From Bog-473 sp963809825 (GTDB lineage Bacteria > Actinomycetota > Acidimicrobiia > Acidimicrobiales > RAAP-2): DNA of 64,000 nt. The translations under genes and the position numbers were made by a program. The notes beneath the pieces were generated by a model. It ran no database searches, was not told the DNA's origin, and saw only the letters and a list, made by a program, of their open reading frames with translations. Position 1 is the first letter of the stretch, and each line of letters starts with the position of its first letter. Below, one piece after another: positions 35,074 through 43,186 of this stretch. Location of the stretch: contig CAWELJ010000004.1 in assembly GCA_963809825.1 (NCBI GenBank), positions 248,001 to 312,000 of the forward strand, in the 5' to 3' direction.

Positions 35074-36527
35074 GGGACCGCGTGCACCGGGACCCCGGTG
35101 GCACCACGCGGCGGCACCGGATCGGTTCGGCGCCGCGACTGGCGGGGTTCTTGGCCCTGTTGCTCGCCGCCGTCCTGGCCGTCTCGGCGTTCGAGACCGT
35201 CCACTGGTTCGACAACCAGTCGCTCGCTGCGACGAACCGGAACCTCGCCGCAGAGCTCGAGAGCTTCCAGCACGCATTGGCGGACCGCGGGACGTCGGGC
35301 ATGGCGACCTCGACCGTGGCCTACCTGCAGAGCCGCGTCCTGCCGCGAGGCGAGGTCATCATGGTGGACCTGAACGGCGTGGGGCAGTTCGGGAGCGCCG
35401 GGTCGGCACATCTTCTGCAGTCGGGCTCGGTGCAGCGCGCCCTCGCTCGCCCACCGGTTGCGACCCGGTCGGAGCACGCCGTGCTTGCGGGGACGAACAC
35501 GCTCCTGGTCGAGGCCCCGATCCTGAGTGGGCATCGCACCATCGGCACCGTCATCGTCGCGGCCGACCTGGCCCAGCAACGATCGGATCAGAACCGGGTC
35601 CTCGTGCTCGTCGTCGGCCTCGCCTTCATCGCGCTGGTGGGGGCAGTGGCCGGCGCCTACCTGTTGCTCCGGCGACTCCTCCGTACCGTCGGGCGGATCA
35701 CGACGACGGCGTCGGCGATCGAGAGCGGCGACCTCGACCGCCGGCTGGGCGACCAGGGCACCGACGACGAGGTGGGCCAGTTGGCCGCCACGTTCGACTC
35801 CATGTTGGACCGCCTCGAGACCGCCATGACTCTGCAACGCCGCCTGCTCTCCGACGTGTCGCACCAGCTGCGTACACCGCTCACCGTGGCGCGGGGCCAC
35901 CTCGAGGTCCTGGCCCGCCAGGAGGACGCCGATATCGTCGAGGTGCGCGAGACGGTTGCCGTCGTCATCGACGAGCTCGACCACATGCGGTCGCTCGTCG
36001 AACGGCTGCTGCTCCTGGGCCGGGCGCTCGAACCGGACTTCCTCCAGCTCGAGCGGCTCGACCTGCGCACCTTCCTGTCGGATCTCTTCGACGCCGCCGT
36101 GGTGCTCGCCGATCGTGACTGGAAGCTCGCAGACGTGCCCGATGTCGTGCTCGAAGTCGATGCGGCGAAGTTGCGCGGTGCGTTGCTCAATCTCATCGAC
36201 AACGCCATCAAGGCGACGGTCGGCGGCGAGACCATTGCCATCTCCGCCCAGTGTGACCCCAGCTCCCGCGACGTCGTGCTCATCGTGGAAGATTCGGGCC
36301 CTGGCATCCCGGATGGGGAGCGGGAGCTGGTGCTCGAGAGATTCGGTCGAATCGGCGGAGCGGACCGCGAGGGCAGCGGCCTCGGTCTCGCCATCGTGAC
36401 GGCTGTGGCGGAGGCGCACGGCGGATCGTTCGATCTCGCCCGGTCGGACCTCGGCGGCTGCCGTTGCGTCATCACCCTTCCCCGGGCCCGGGTCTCGGTG
36501 GAGGCGCTGACGCCGGCCGGGGTCTGA
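35070..36527 (+). CDS. Two-component sensor histidine kinase
   Basis: A 485-residue kinase: transmembrane helix 1 (about 23-46), an extracytoplasmic sensor of about 130 residues without a recognised fold, transmembrane helix 2 (about 184-206), HAMP (207-258), HisKA with SDVSHQLRTPL (His265), and a HATPase domain with NLIDNAIKAT (N box), DSGPGIPDGE (G1), EGSGLGLAIV (G2). The ATG overlaps the previous stop. Sits in the same operon as flavin copy 2 and immediately before its response regulator. Confidence 0.92.
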   Translation: MRDRVHRDPGGTTRRHRIGSAPRLAGFLALLLAAVLAVSAFETVHWFDNQSLAATNRNLAAELESFQHALADRGTSGMATSTVAYLQSRVLPRGEVIMVDLNGVGQFGSAGSAHLLQSGSVQRALARPPVATRSEHAVLAGTNTLLVEAPILSGHRTIGTVIVAADLAQQRSDQNRVLVLVVGLAFIALVGAVAGAYLLLRRLLRTVGRITTTASAIESGDLDRRLGDQGTDDEVGQLAATFDSMLDRLETAMTLQRRLLSDVSHQLRTPLTVARGHLEVLARQEDADIVEVRETVAVVIDELDHMRSLVERLLLLGRALEPDFLQLERLDLRTFLSDLFDAAVVLADRDWKLADVPDVVLEVDAAKLRGALLNLIDNAIKATVGGETIAISAQCDPSSRDVVLIVEDSGPGIPDGERELVLERFGRIGGADREGSGLGLAIVTAVAEAHGGSFDLARSDLGGCRCVITLPRARVSVEALTPAGV

Positions 36528-37211
36528 GTGCAGATCCTCATTCTCGAGGACGACCCCGGCATCGTCTCCTTCTTGGAGAAGGGCCTCCATGCGGAGGGGT
36601 ACCGGACGTGTGTCGTCTCCTCGGGGGCCGACGCGCGCGCCGCCTTGGAGGCACCCCAGCACGACATCGATCTCGTCCTGTTGGACCTCGGCCTGCCCTC
36701 CGACGACGGCGTGAAGGTCCTGCGGGAGTGGCGGAGCGAGGGCCATGACCTTCCCGTCATCATCCTCACGGCCCGGGCCGAGGTCAGCGACAAGGTCGAA
36801 GGGCTCAACGCGGGGGCGAACGACTACGTGACCAAGCCGTTCTCGTTCGACGAACTCCTCGCCCGCATCCGCGCCGCGCTGCGCACCGTCGAACAGCCGA
36901 GCGCGCAGGAGCTGGTCGTCCTCGATCTCCGTTTCGACCTCCTGACCAAGGTCGCCTGGCGCGCCGGTCAGCGCATCGATCTGGCCCCGCGGGAGTGGGC
37001 ACTCCTCGAGATGTTCATGCGCAACCCCGACCAGGTGCTGTCGCGGGCGCAGATCCTGAGTCGGGTCTGGGACTTCTCGTTCGACCCGGGCAGCAATATC
37101 GTCGACGTCTACGTCGGGTACCTCCGCCGCAAGATCAACCGGCCGGGCCTCGTCCCGCTGCTCTTCACCGTGCGCGGCGCCGGCTACAGGTTCGTCGAAC
37201 CGCGCGACTGA
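36528..37211 (+). CDS. OmpR/PhoB-family response regulator
   Basis: A 227-residue regulator: receiver domain with EDD (8-10), phospho-acceptor Asp53 (LLDLGLP), TAR and the Lys in VTKPFSF; then a winged-helix DNA-binding domain (about 128-225) ending YVGYLRRKINRPGLVPLLFTVRGAGYRF. GTG start abuts the histidine kinase stop. It is the last gene of the run and probable regulator of it. Confidence 0.94.
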   Translation: MQILILEDDPGIVSFLEKGLHAEGYRTCVVSSGADARAALEAPQHDIDLVLLDLGLPSDDGVKVLREWRSEGHDLPVIILTARAEVSDKVEGLNAGANDYVTKPFSFDELLARIRAALRTVEQPSAQELVVLDLRFDLLTKVAWRAGQRIDLAPREWALLEMFMRNPDQVLSRAQILSRVWDFSFDPGSNIVDVYVGYLRRKINRPGLVPLLFTVRGAGYRFVEPRD

Positions 37212-37241
37212 CGTCGCAGCCTGGCGGGTGTGGCCGGGGAT

Positions 37242-38750
37242 TCACGGGCCGAACGCAGGGCGCAGCATCGCGGCTGCGTACCTGAAGGCACCCGACGAGT
37301 ACACGTCGCACAGTTCGAAATAGCCCTGAGCGGTCGTGTTCCCGGTCGGACAGAAGTGCACCCCGTCCGGCGCCCGCACCACGTTGGTGCCCGAGGGCCC
37401 GGTGCATGGTTCGCCGGCGAGGCAGGGAAGCGTTTGCGTATAGGAACCGCCGGCCATGACGGCCTGGCCGGCGTCGACGTAGGTGACGCCGCTGTCGGCC
37501 GCCACGGCGGCGTAGAGCTGGTTCAAGTTGGCGATGTTCTGGTTCGCTCCCGCCCATGCGTTGTAGGGAATGCCACTGAGGAAGATCCTCGTGCCGTAGG
37601 GGCGGAAGATGTCTATCGCCTGCTGGAGGTCGGCTCGATACTTGGCGTAGTACTGCGGCGACCCGATCGCGTCGCCCATCATGCATGGCGTGAAGTTGTC
37701 GCCGCTGAATTCGAGGACGACGTCCGTCGGCCGCCAGGCGGCGGCGTCCGAGGCCATGCTCGCGAAGAAGTCGCAGACGGCAACCCCTCCGTACGTGCGC
37801 ACGAGAGCCGAGGCGCCAGCGGCACGCGCGAGGTAGATGAAGTCCATGCCCGCCTCCATGCCCAAGGAGTCCCCGTAGAGGGCGACCCGGCGCGGGCCCG
37901 GCGTCGGCAGACCTGGGGCCGAGCCGAAGAAGCCGGCGTCGCCGTAGTCGAAGATGCCCCCGTCGGACGCGACGAGCCAGTAACCCTTGCCGCCGGGCGT
38001 GGCCGCCAGGCCGACGATGGGCTCGTTGAGCGTGATGGACCCGGCCGAGCCGAAGAAGGCGGCGTCGCCGAAGCTGAAGATGCCGCCGTCGGACGCCACC
38101 TCCCAGTAGCCCTTGCCGTCGGGCGTGGCTGCCATGCCGACCACCGCTGCGTTGAGGTGCTGGCCGCCCACCGAGCCCGCGAAGGCGGCGTCGCCGAAGC
38201 TGAAGATGCCGCCGTCGGACGCAACCTCCCAGTACCCCTTGCCGTCGGGCGTGGCCGCCATGCCGACCACCGCTGCGTTGAGGTGCTGGCCGCCCACCGA
38301 GCCGAAGAAGGCGGCGTCGCCGAAGCTGAAGATGCCGCCGTCGGACGCAACCTCCCAGTACCCCTTGCCGTCGGGCGTGGCCGCCATGCCGACCACCGCC
38401 GCGTTGAGGTGCTGGCCGCCCACCGAGCCGAAGAAGGCGGCGTCGCCGAAGCTGAAGATGCCGCCGTCGGACGCCACCTCCCAGTACCCCTTGCCGTCGG
38501 GCGTGGCTGCCATGCCGACCACCGCTGCGTTGAGGTGCTGGCCGCCCACCGAGCCCGCGAAGGCGGCGTCGCCGAAGCTGAAGATGCCGCCGTCGGACGC
38601 CACCTCCCAGTACCCCTTGCCGTCGGGCGTGGCTGCCATGCCCACGGCGGGGCGAACCAGGGAACCGGCTGCGGCCACCGTTGCCGGGACGGTCGCACAC
38701 ACGCTGCCGATGAGCGCGGCGATGACGGAGGCACGGGCACGTCGGAGCAC
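37242..38750 (-). CDS. Secreted SGNH hydrolase with six propeller-like 42-residue repeats
   Basis: A 502-residue protein. Residues 1-28 are a signal peptide. Residues 37-288 are six tandem 42-residue units of the form GMAATPDGKGYWEVASDGG followed by IFSFGDAAF, the first four almost identical. The rest is an SGNH/GDSL hydrolase with YGDSLG (Ser295) and APDGVHFCP (Asp, His). The repeats probably form a beta-propeller or bind the cell wall. The enzyme may deacylate polysaccharide or peptidoglycan; substrate is inferred. GTG start at 38750. It converges on the response regulator with 30 nt between stops. Confidence 0.78.
   Translation of the reverse strand: MLRRARASVIAALIGSVCATVPATVAAAGSLVRPAVGMAATPDGKGYWEVASDGGIFSFGDAAFAGSVGGQHLNAAVVGMAATPDGKGYWEVASDGGIFSFGDAAFFGSVGGQHLNAAVVGMAATPDGKGYWEVASDGGIFSFGDAAFFGSVGGQHLNAAVVGMAATPDGKGYWEVASDGGIFSFGDAAFAGSVGGQHLNAAVVGMAATPDGKGYWEVASDGGIFSFGDAAFFGSAGSITLNEPIVGLAATPGGKGYWLVASDGGIFDYGDAGFFGSAPGLPTPGPRRVALYGDSLGMEAGMDFIYLARAAGASALVRTYGGVAVCDFFASMASDAAAWRPTDVVLEFSGDNFTPCMMGDAIGSPQYYAKYRADLQQAIDIFRPYGTRIFLSGIPYNAWAGANQNIANLNQLYAAVAADSGVTYVDAGQAVMAGGSYTQTLPCLAGEPCTGPSGTNVVRAPDGVHFCPTGNTTAQGYFELCDVYSSGAFRYAAAMLRPAFGP
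37887..38642 (-). repeat. Tandem 126-bp coding repeats (six units)
   Basis: Six consecutive 126-bp units encode the 42-residue repeats of the SGNH protein. The four units nearest the 5' end differ at few positions, mostly silent or the alternation FAGS/FFGS, so the array has probably expanded or been homogenised recently. The last two units have diverged (GSITLNEPI; IFDYGDAGF). Confidence 0.9.
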
Positions 38751-38940
38751 CGGCCAAGTGTGGCAGACCGATCCACGTTCTCGACCAGGGCGTCCCCGTC
38801 GCGGTTCGGGCCGGTCGGGTCTACGCGCTTGGCGGCGTCAGCGGCGTGAGAGTGAGCGTGACCACGCCGCAGAGGTTCACGAGGCTGAGGACTGCGGGAA
38901 CAGCGACCACTCAGGACGGCGTCTAACTGGGAGGTCGTGG

Positions 38941-39014
38941 TGGGGCTAGCAAGAATCGAACTTGCGACCTCAGCATTATCAGTGCTGCGCTCTAACCGAC
39001 TGAGCTATAGCCCC
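38941..39014 (-). tRNA. tRNA-Ile (anticodon GAT)
   Basis: The reverse complement is a 74-nt tRNA: acceptor GGGGCTA/TAGCCCC with discriminator A, D-arm GCTC..GAGC, anticodon stem-loop CAGCA-CTGATAA-TGCTG (anticodon GAT), T-arm GCAAG-TTCGATT-CTTGC. No encoded CCA. Not linked to an rRNA operon in this window. Confidence 0.97.
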
Positions 39015-39093
39015 CGATGACCGCACGGGCTCTTCGGCGGAAGACAAAAGCTACACCACGGCCCCCCGCGGCCCGCCAGCGCGGAAGCCCTGG

Positions 39094-39822
39094 TCACCCG
39101 TTCGCGAGAGTCGTCGAGACGAGTCCCGCCAGCGCAGTAGCCCCGGGACCGTCGATTGCCAGGTGGACCCCGTCCCCGCCGAACCACTGCGGGTTCTTCG
39201 CCGCCAACGACGCCCAGTCGGCGACGACCACGTGGGGGTATCTGGCCGCACCGCTGGCGAGGACCGCGTTGTTGGGGTCCTGCCACGGACGGTCGACATG
39301 GACACTCACGAACACCACCCGCGACGCGCCCCCGAGGATCGCCATCATGTGGTCAAAATCGGCGCCCGTGATCGGGCCGTTGGTGCCGAGACCGACGATG
39401 ACCAGCCCGCCGAGCTGTCCCTGCGCTTTCATTGCCTGCAGGATCCCCTCGCCGTCCGCCCACTGGCGGCTCACGGCGGCGTCCACCTGAATGCCCGGGA
39501 TCGACGCCTTCAGCGGATCTTGGTAGTCGAGCATGACCGAGTCGCCGACCGCCGTCACCTGCCCGGGAACGAACCCCGGACCCGCTGGGCCGGGTACGTC
39601 GGTCGTCGTCGAGGTGCTCGTCGGTGCGGCGGCCACGGGAGCCGTGGTTGTCGTGGTGGACCGCGCTGGGTCGCCGATGCGGTGCGGCGACGGAGCGCGA
39701 GCGGGGCGGTCCAGTGCCACGAACGCGAGCGCGCCGCCGAGGACGGCGACTGCGGCCGTGCCGGCGACGATCATCGTCCGCCGGGACGGGCGCCTCCGAC
39801 GAGCTGTGGCGTGACGAGCCAT
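39094..39822 (-). CDS. Membrane-anchored SGNH/GDSL-like hydrolase domain protein
   Basis: A 242-residue protein: basic start, transmembrane helix (about 17-37), Thr/Pro linker, then an SGNH-like domain resembling the C-terminal part of OatA-type acyltransferases, with AVGDSVM (Ser), IVGLGTNG and GGDGVHL (Asp, His). Likely acts outside the membrane on acyl groups of cell-wall or secreted glycans (inference). Divergent arrangement with tRNA-Ile is of no clear meaning. Confidence 0.78.
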   Translation of the reverse strand: MARHATARRRRPSRRTMIVAGTAAVAVLGGALAFVALDRPARAPSPHRIGDPARSTTTTTAPVAAAPTSTSTTTDVPGPAGPGFVPGQVTAVGDSVMLDYQDPLKASIPGIQVDAAVSRQWADGEGILQAMKAQGQLGGLVIVGLGTNGPITGADFDHMMAILGGASRVVFVSVHVDRPWQDPNNAVLASGAARYPHVVVADWASLAAKNPQWFGGDGVHLAIDGPGATALAGLVSTTLANG

Positions 39823-39855
39823 GCGACAAGTTTCGTTGACCGGCCGGGGGAAAGG

Positions 39856-40686
39856 TCAGCGCACCCCCGTGCGACCGGGCAGGACGGCGTCCTCCGGCCA
39901 CAGCTTCACGGCGATCGACTGGCTGGCCGTCGCCAGGAGATCCCCCGTTTCGGACCACAAGAACGCGATCCCCTGGGCGTACCCACCGACGAGCGCGTGG
40001 ATGCGGATGTCGCACAGCACCCATTCGGTCGGCTTCACCTGGACCATGCGCAGGGTGTTGTCGAGGCTGCGCCCCATGGCCCGCCGCCCGAGGGGCTGCG
40101 ACACTGCCCCCGAGACGTAATCACCGACGATGGCCAGGGTCGCGGCGGAGGGAGTCAGATGACCGGGCACCCGCGCCCAGAGCGCGGAGTCCGGGCTGCC
40201 CGGGGAGCCGTCCATTTCCTCGAAGGAGCGTCCTCTGGCCGTCCGCACCTCGATGCTGTCCATGATGGTGTTGCGGAAGATCTCCGGCAGGAACCGGGAC
40301 GGGCACTCGTCGGGCCCGGGCACGTCGGGTGGTTCGGCCCAGACCCCCCCGACCGCGAGCTCGTCCTGCCCCAGTGCCGCGTTGACCGTGAGGATCTCGC
40401 GACCCTCGACCCGGCCCACGGCGCGTCCCTGTGTGACGTGCCCGCCCACCGCGGCCAGCGTGACCTCCCACTGCAGGTCGGCGCCGACGAGTGCGTAGGA
40501 CAGGTACTGGCCGGTCGCCCATACCGTCGGGCGACCCGAGGCCGCTTCAAGCGCGACCAGCGCGGCCCCGAGGCCGCACCCCCCGAACAGGAAGTTCCCG
40601 GGCGTCGTCAGTTGCGGCACGACGGGCATGTGCCAGTGGAGGTCGTCGCCATCGGGCTCCATGCCGAGGAAGGTCCGTGCATCCAC
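39856..40686 (-). CDS. TesB-like double-hotdog acyl-CoA thioesterase
   Basis: A 276-residue protein with two hotdog halves: FLFGGCGLGAALVALEAASG in the first and CDIRIHALVGGYAQGIAFLWSETGDLLATASQSI in the second, which ends in the TesB-like DxRxH...GDLLATxxQ pattern. It hydrolyses medium or long acyl-CoA; the natural substrate is not readable. Confidence 0.85.
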   Translation of the reverse strand: MDARTFLGMEPDGDDLHWHMPVVPQLTTPGNFLFGGCGLGAALVALEAASGRPTVWATGQYLSYALVGADLQWEVTLAAVGGHVTQGRAVGRVEGREILTVNAALGQDELAVGGVWAEPPDVPGPDECPSRFLPEIFRNTIMDSIEVRTARGRSFEEMDGSPGSPDSALWARVPGHLTPSAATLAIVGDYVSGAVSQPLGRRAMGRSLDNTLRMVQVKPTEWVLCDIRIHALVGGYAQGIAFLWSETGDLLATASQSIAVKLWPEDAVLPGRTGVR

Positions 40687-40810
40687 GGGGCCGCACCCTA
40701 CCGGGGCACGTGAACCACGGGAAAAGCCTTGGTCGTCGGGGTAGACCGCTGTGCCGCGCCCGTCCCGTCGTCGGCCACCGCCACTCGTTGCCTAGAATTG
40801 CACTTCCCTC

Positions 40811-40883
40811 GGGGGTGTAGCTCAGCTGGAAGAGCGGCGGCTTTGCAAGCCGTAGGTCGAGGGTTCGAGTCCCTTCACCTCCA
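40811..40883 (+). tRNA. tRNA-Ala (anticodon TGC)
   Basis: A 73-nt tRNA: acceptor GGGGGTG/CACCTCC (one G-T pair), D-arm GCTC..GAGC, anticodon stem-loop GCGGC-TTTGCAA-GCCGT with anticodon TGC, T-arm GAGGG-TTCGAGT-CCCTT, discriminator A. The next gene starts three bases after its end. Confidence 0.97.
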
Positions 40884-40886
40884 CCG

Positions 40887-41456
40887 ATGCCAACGGAGCC
40901 GGACCAGGAGCGGACGCGCCGCGTGCTCCTCGTCTGCGGCAGCCCGCGCGCCCGGTCGACCAATGCAGCCGTGCTCCGCACCGTCCAGGCCGATGCGCCG
41001 GCACACATCGTCTGCTCGTACTACGAGGGGATGGGGGGCCTTCCACCCATCAATCCGGACCTCGAGGACCAGCTTTTCGGTCCCGTCGCGAGGTTCCGGT
41101 CCGAGATCCACACGTCCGACGCCATCCTCTTCTCGACGCCCGAGCACGCAGGGGCGCTGCCGGGATCTCTGAAGAACCTCCTGGACTGGACCATCGGGGA
41201 CGCCGATCCGGGGTCCGTCTACGAGAAGCCGCTCGGGTGGGTCAACGTCTCGCCGCGTGGTGCTGAGGGGGCGCTGGGCGAGCTGCGGACCGTCCCGCAG
41301 TACGCGCACGCCCGGATCGTCGACGGCGCCGTGGCCGACGTCCCGGTCACCCTCGACATTGTCGGGCCGGACGGGGTGCTCCGGGACCGCGCCACCCGCG
41401 ACCGCTTGTCGGTCGTCCTGCGCAATGTCGTGGGGGAATCGGTGAGCGCGCCATGA
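40887..41456 (+). CDS. NADPH-dependent FMN reductase family protein
   Basis: A 189-residue flavodoxin-like protein with the FMN phosphate loop CGSPRARSTNAA and the TPEHAGALPGSLKNLLDWT signature. Members reduce FMN, quinones or azo compounds with NAD(P)H. The ATG is three bases after tRNA-Ala, so no ribosome-binding site independent of the tRNA fits; translation may be leaderless after tRNA 3' processing, or the true start could be internal. Confidence 0.87.
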   Translation: MPTEPDQERTRRVLLVCGSPRARSTNAAVLRTVQADAPAHIVCSYYEGMGGLPPINPDLEDQLFGPVARFRSEIHTSDAILFSTPEHAGALPGSLKNLLDWTIGDADPGSVYEKPLGWVNVSPRGAEGALGELRTVPQYAHARIVDGAVADVPVTLDIVGPDGVLRDRATRDRLSVVLRNVVGESVSAP

Positions 41457-41466
41457 CCGCCCGGCC

Positions 41467-41829
41467 TCAGGATGCCAGGGCGGGCGCCAGACCCTCCGCC
41501 TCTTCGACGACGAAGATGTCGATCGACCGCGGGCGTCCCTCCCCGTCGCACACGACGTGGGGCGTGACCTCCACCCAGAGCGTGTGGCCGTCTTTGCGCA
41601 GGCACCGGAGCTCGGCCCGCGAGCCGTCACCCGCACCGCGTCCGAGGGCCTCGAGCTTGAAGACCAGGGTCTCCATGTCCTCCGGGTGGGACAGGCAGAG
41701 CACGGAGTGACCGATGAGCTCGTCCGCGTCGTAACCGACCAGCTGGCACAGGGAGCGGTCGACCGTTCTGATCGTGCGGTCGAGTGAAACGCTCATGAGA
41801 GAGCAGACGTGGGTATCCGTGTGCGACAT
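41467..41829 (-). CDS. Single-domain PAS protein
   Basis: A 120-residue protein that is almost only one PAS domain: TIRTVDRSLCQLVGYDADELIGHS, HPEDMETL, LRCLRKDGHTLWVEVTPHVV. No output domain is attached, so it may work with a kinase elsewhere or with the HTH protein encoded just upstream on the same strand. Confidence 0.8.
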   Translation of the reverse strand: MSHTDTHVCSLMSVSLDRTIRTVDRSLCQLVGYDADELIGHSVLCLSHPEDMETLVFKLEALGRGAGDGSRAELRCLRKDGHTLWVEVTPHVVCDGEGRPRSIDIFVVEEAEGLAPALAS

Positions 41830-41868
41830 TCGGTCATCTCCTTACAAGGCCGCCAAATTGGAGTGCGT

Positions 41869-41900
41869 GTACCAGTTGTCCTGCTGCACCCCCCTGGTAC
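41869..41900. promoter_or_regulatory. Perfect inverted repeat upstream of the PAS gene
   Basis: GTACCAG (41869-41875) and CTGGTAC (41894-41900) form a 7-bp perfect inverted repeat separated by 18 nt. It lies 40 bases before the PAS gene start on the minus strand and 39 bases after the HTH gene, so it could be an operator or a hairpin. No further evidence. Confidence 0.3.
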
Positions 41901-41911
41901 GCCAAGGGCCT

Positions 41912-41941
41912 TAGGTCCCGAGCGCGGAAGGAAAGGACCTA
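41912..41941 (-). terminator. Possible weak hairpin at the 3' end of the HTH gene
   Basis: TAGGTCC (41912-41918) pairs with GGACCTA (41935-41941), which contains the HTH stop codon. The stem is only 7 bp and there is no T-run, so terminator function is uncertain. Confidence 0.25.
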
Positions 41942-42322
41942 GGTCCCTACTGGCGGGAGGACGCGGTCCTCGGTGTCCTGCGCCGGAGACCCGTCGGCCG
42001 CGGCGGCGAGCAGCCGGGCCGCGCGTTGACGGGAGATGCCGAGGTGGCGGGACGCCTCGGTCAGGGTCAGCCCGTCGTCGGCGACGAGGTGGGAGAGGAT
42101 CCCGGCGCGGAAGGAGAGGAGGGCGCGCTCGTAGTTCACGATGGCTTGAATCGCAGAGGCCCGGACGCCCGTCTCGTCGTTCTCGAGCAACCCGTCGACC
42201 ACGTCCATGAGCGGCACCTGGGCGCGGCGGTCCTCGAGGGCACCCTGCAACGACTCGACGACCGCGCTCAGTGCCGAACGGGCGGCACCGGCCGCATCGC
42301 CCACGATCTGAACAGACTCCAT
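41939..42322 (-). CDS. Helical protein with C-terminal helix-turn-helix
   Basis: A 127-residue protein with an alpha-helical N-terminal two-thirds (SALSAVVESLQGALEDRRAQ, then VRASAIQAIVNYERALLSFRAG) and a C-terminal HTH, LTLTEASRHLGISRQRAARLL. Possibly a DNA-binding partner of the PAS protein downstream. The ATG at 42322 is used; a TTG six codons upstream (LDDDWF) is possible. The longer open frame to 43156 is a shadow of mntP. Confidence 0.65.
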   Translation of the reverse strand: MESVQIVGDAAGAARSALSAVVESLQGALEDRRAQVPLMDVVDGLLENDETGVRASAIQAIVNYERALLSFRAGILSHLVADDGLTLTEASRHLGISRQRAARLLAAAADGSPAQDTEDRVLPPVGT

Positions 42323-42529
42323 GAACCAGTCGTCGTCCAAGGCCCGCCTCCGACAGTCCGACGTCGCGATGGTAGCCCTGGGAATGGAGTTGCGCCGCGG
42401 CGGTCGCGGCAATGGCCGTGTCGGGCGCTGTCCGGATCCCGACGCGAAGAGTCGTGTGCGCCTGCGCGCCCGCGCCCGCGCCGCGTCGGAAGCGCGAAAC
42501 GGGGGGGGACTGACATCTAGCATCCGCGC

Positions 42530-43084
42530 GTGGTCGCCCTCTTGCTCGTCGCGCTCTCGGTTGGCCTCGACAACTTCGGCGCCGCGGCCGCGCTGGGCGT
42601 GGCGGGGACCGGCGACCATCTGCGCCTCCGGGTGGCGGCGATCTTCGGTGTGTTCGAGGCTGCCATGCCCGTGGTCGGGATTCTGATTGGCGACTCCGTG
42701 GCCGGCAGCCTGGGCCGTCACGCGAATCTGGTGGCCGGCCTGGTGCTGTGCCTCGCCGGGGTCTATGCCCTTGTCCAGGACCTCCGCGCCGGGGGCTCTG
42801 CTGCGGACGGCCCGGCGGAACCGTCCGGCCCGAGCCTGCGCCGCCTGATCGTTCTCGCCGTTGCGCTCAGCATCGACAACCTGGCCATCGGGTTCGCCCT
42901 CGGCGCCGCCCACGTCAATGTCCTCCTGACCGCCGCCGTCATCGGCGTCGTGAGCGTCGGGCTGACGCTGGCCGGGCTCGAACTGGGCCGGCGGCTCGGC
43001 CCGCGCCTGGGCACCTGGGGGGAGCGCGCCGGTGGAGTCCTGCTCATCGCCGTCGGTGTCACCGTGGCGGCCGGCGTGCTCTGA
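42530..43084 (+). CDS. mntP: MntP-family manganese efflux pump
   Basis: A 184-residue six-helix membrane protein with the duplicated MntP motif: LSVGLDNFGAAAALG in helix 1 and LSIDNLAIGFALG in helix 4, each with the Asp needed for Mn2+ export. A cytoplasmic loop separates the halves. GTG start at 42530. I looked for a Mn2+ (yybP-type) riboswitch in the 200 bases upstream and could not identify one. Confidence 0.9.
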   Translation: MVALLLVALSVGLDNFGAAAALGVAGTGDHLRLRVAAIFGVFEAAMPVVGILIGDSVAGSLGRHANLVAGLVLCLAGVYALVQDLRAGGSAADGPAEPSGPSLRRLIVLAVALSIDNLAIGFALGAAHVNVLLTAAVIGVVSVGLTLAGLELGRRLGPRLGTWGERAGGVLLIAVGVTVAAGVL

Positions 43085-43186
43085 CGGGACACCGCGTGAC
43101 ACCGGCGCGACGTGTCGCGCCGTGCTCACCGCACCTCCGTCTGTCGGGCGGCGCAACGCTACCCCTGGGGATTAACGTCCCGCGCC

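Noticed and set aside
37230..38849. Plus-strand frame full of repeated units (looks like a repeat protein or CRISPR-like array)
   Set aside because: It is antisense to the SGNH gene. The repeat period of 126 bp is a multiple of 3 with coding constraint on the minus strand, and there are no unique spacers, so it is not CRISPR.
42323..42529. Manganese (yybP-ykoY) riboswitch before mntP
   Set aside because: No convincing conserved loop sequences in the spacer; only GC-rich runs.
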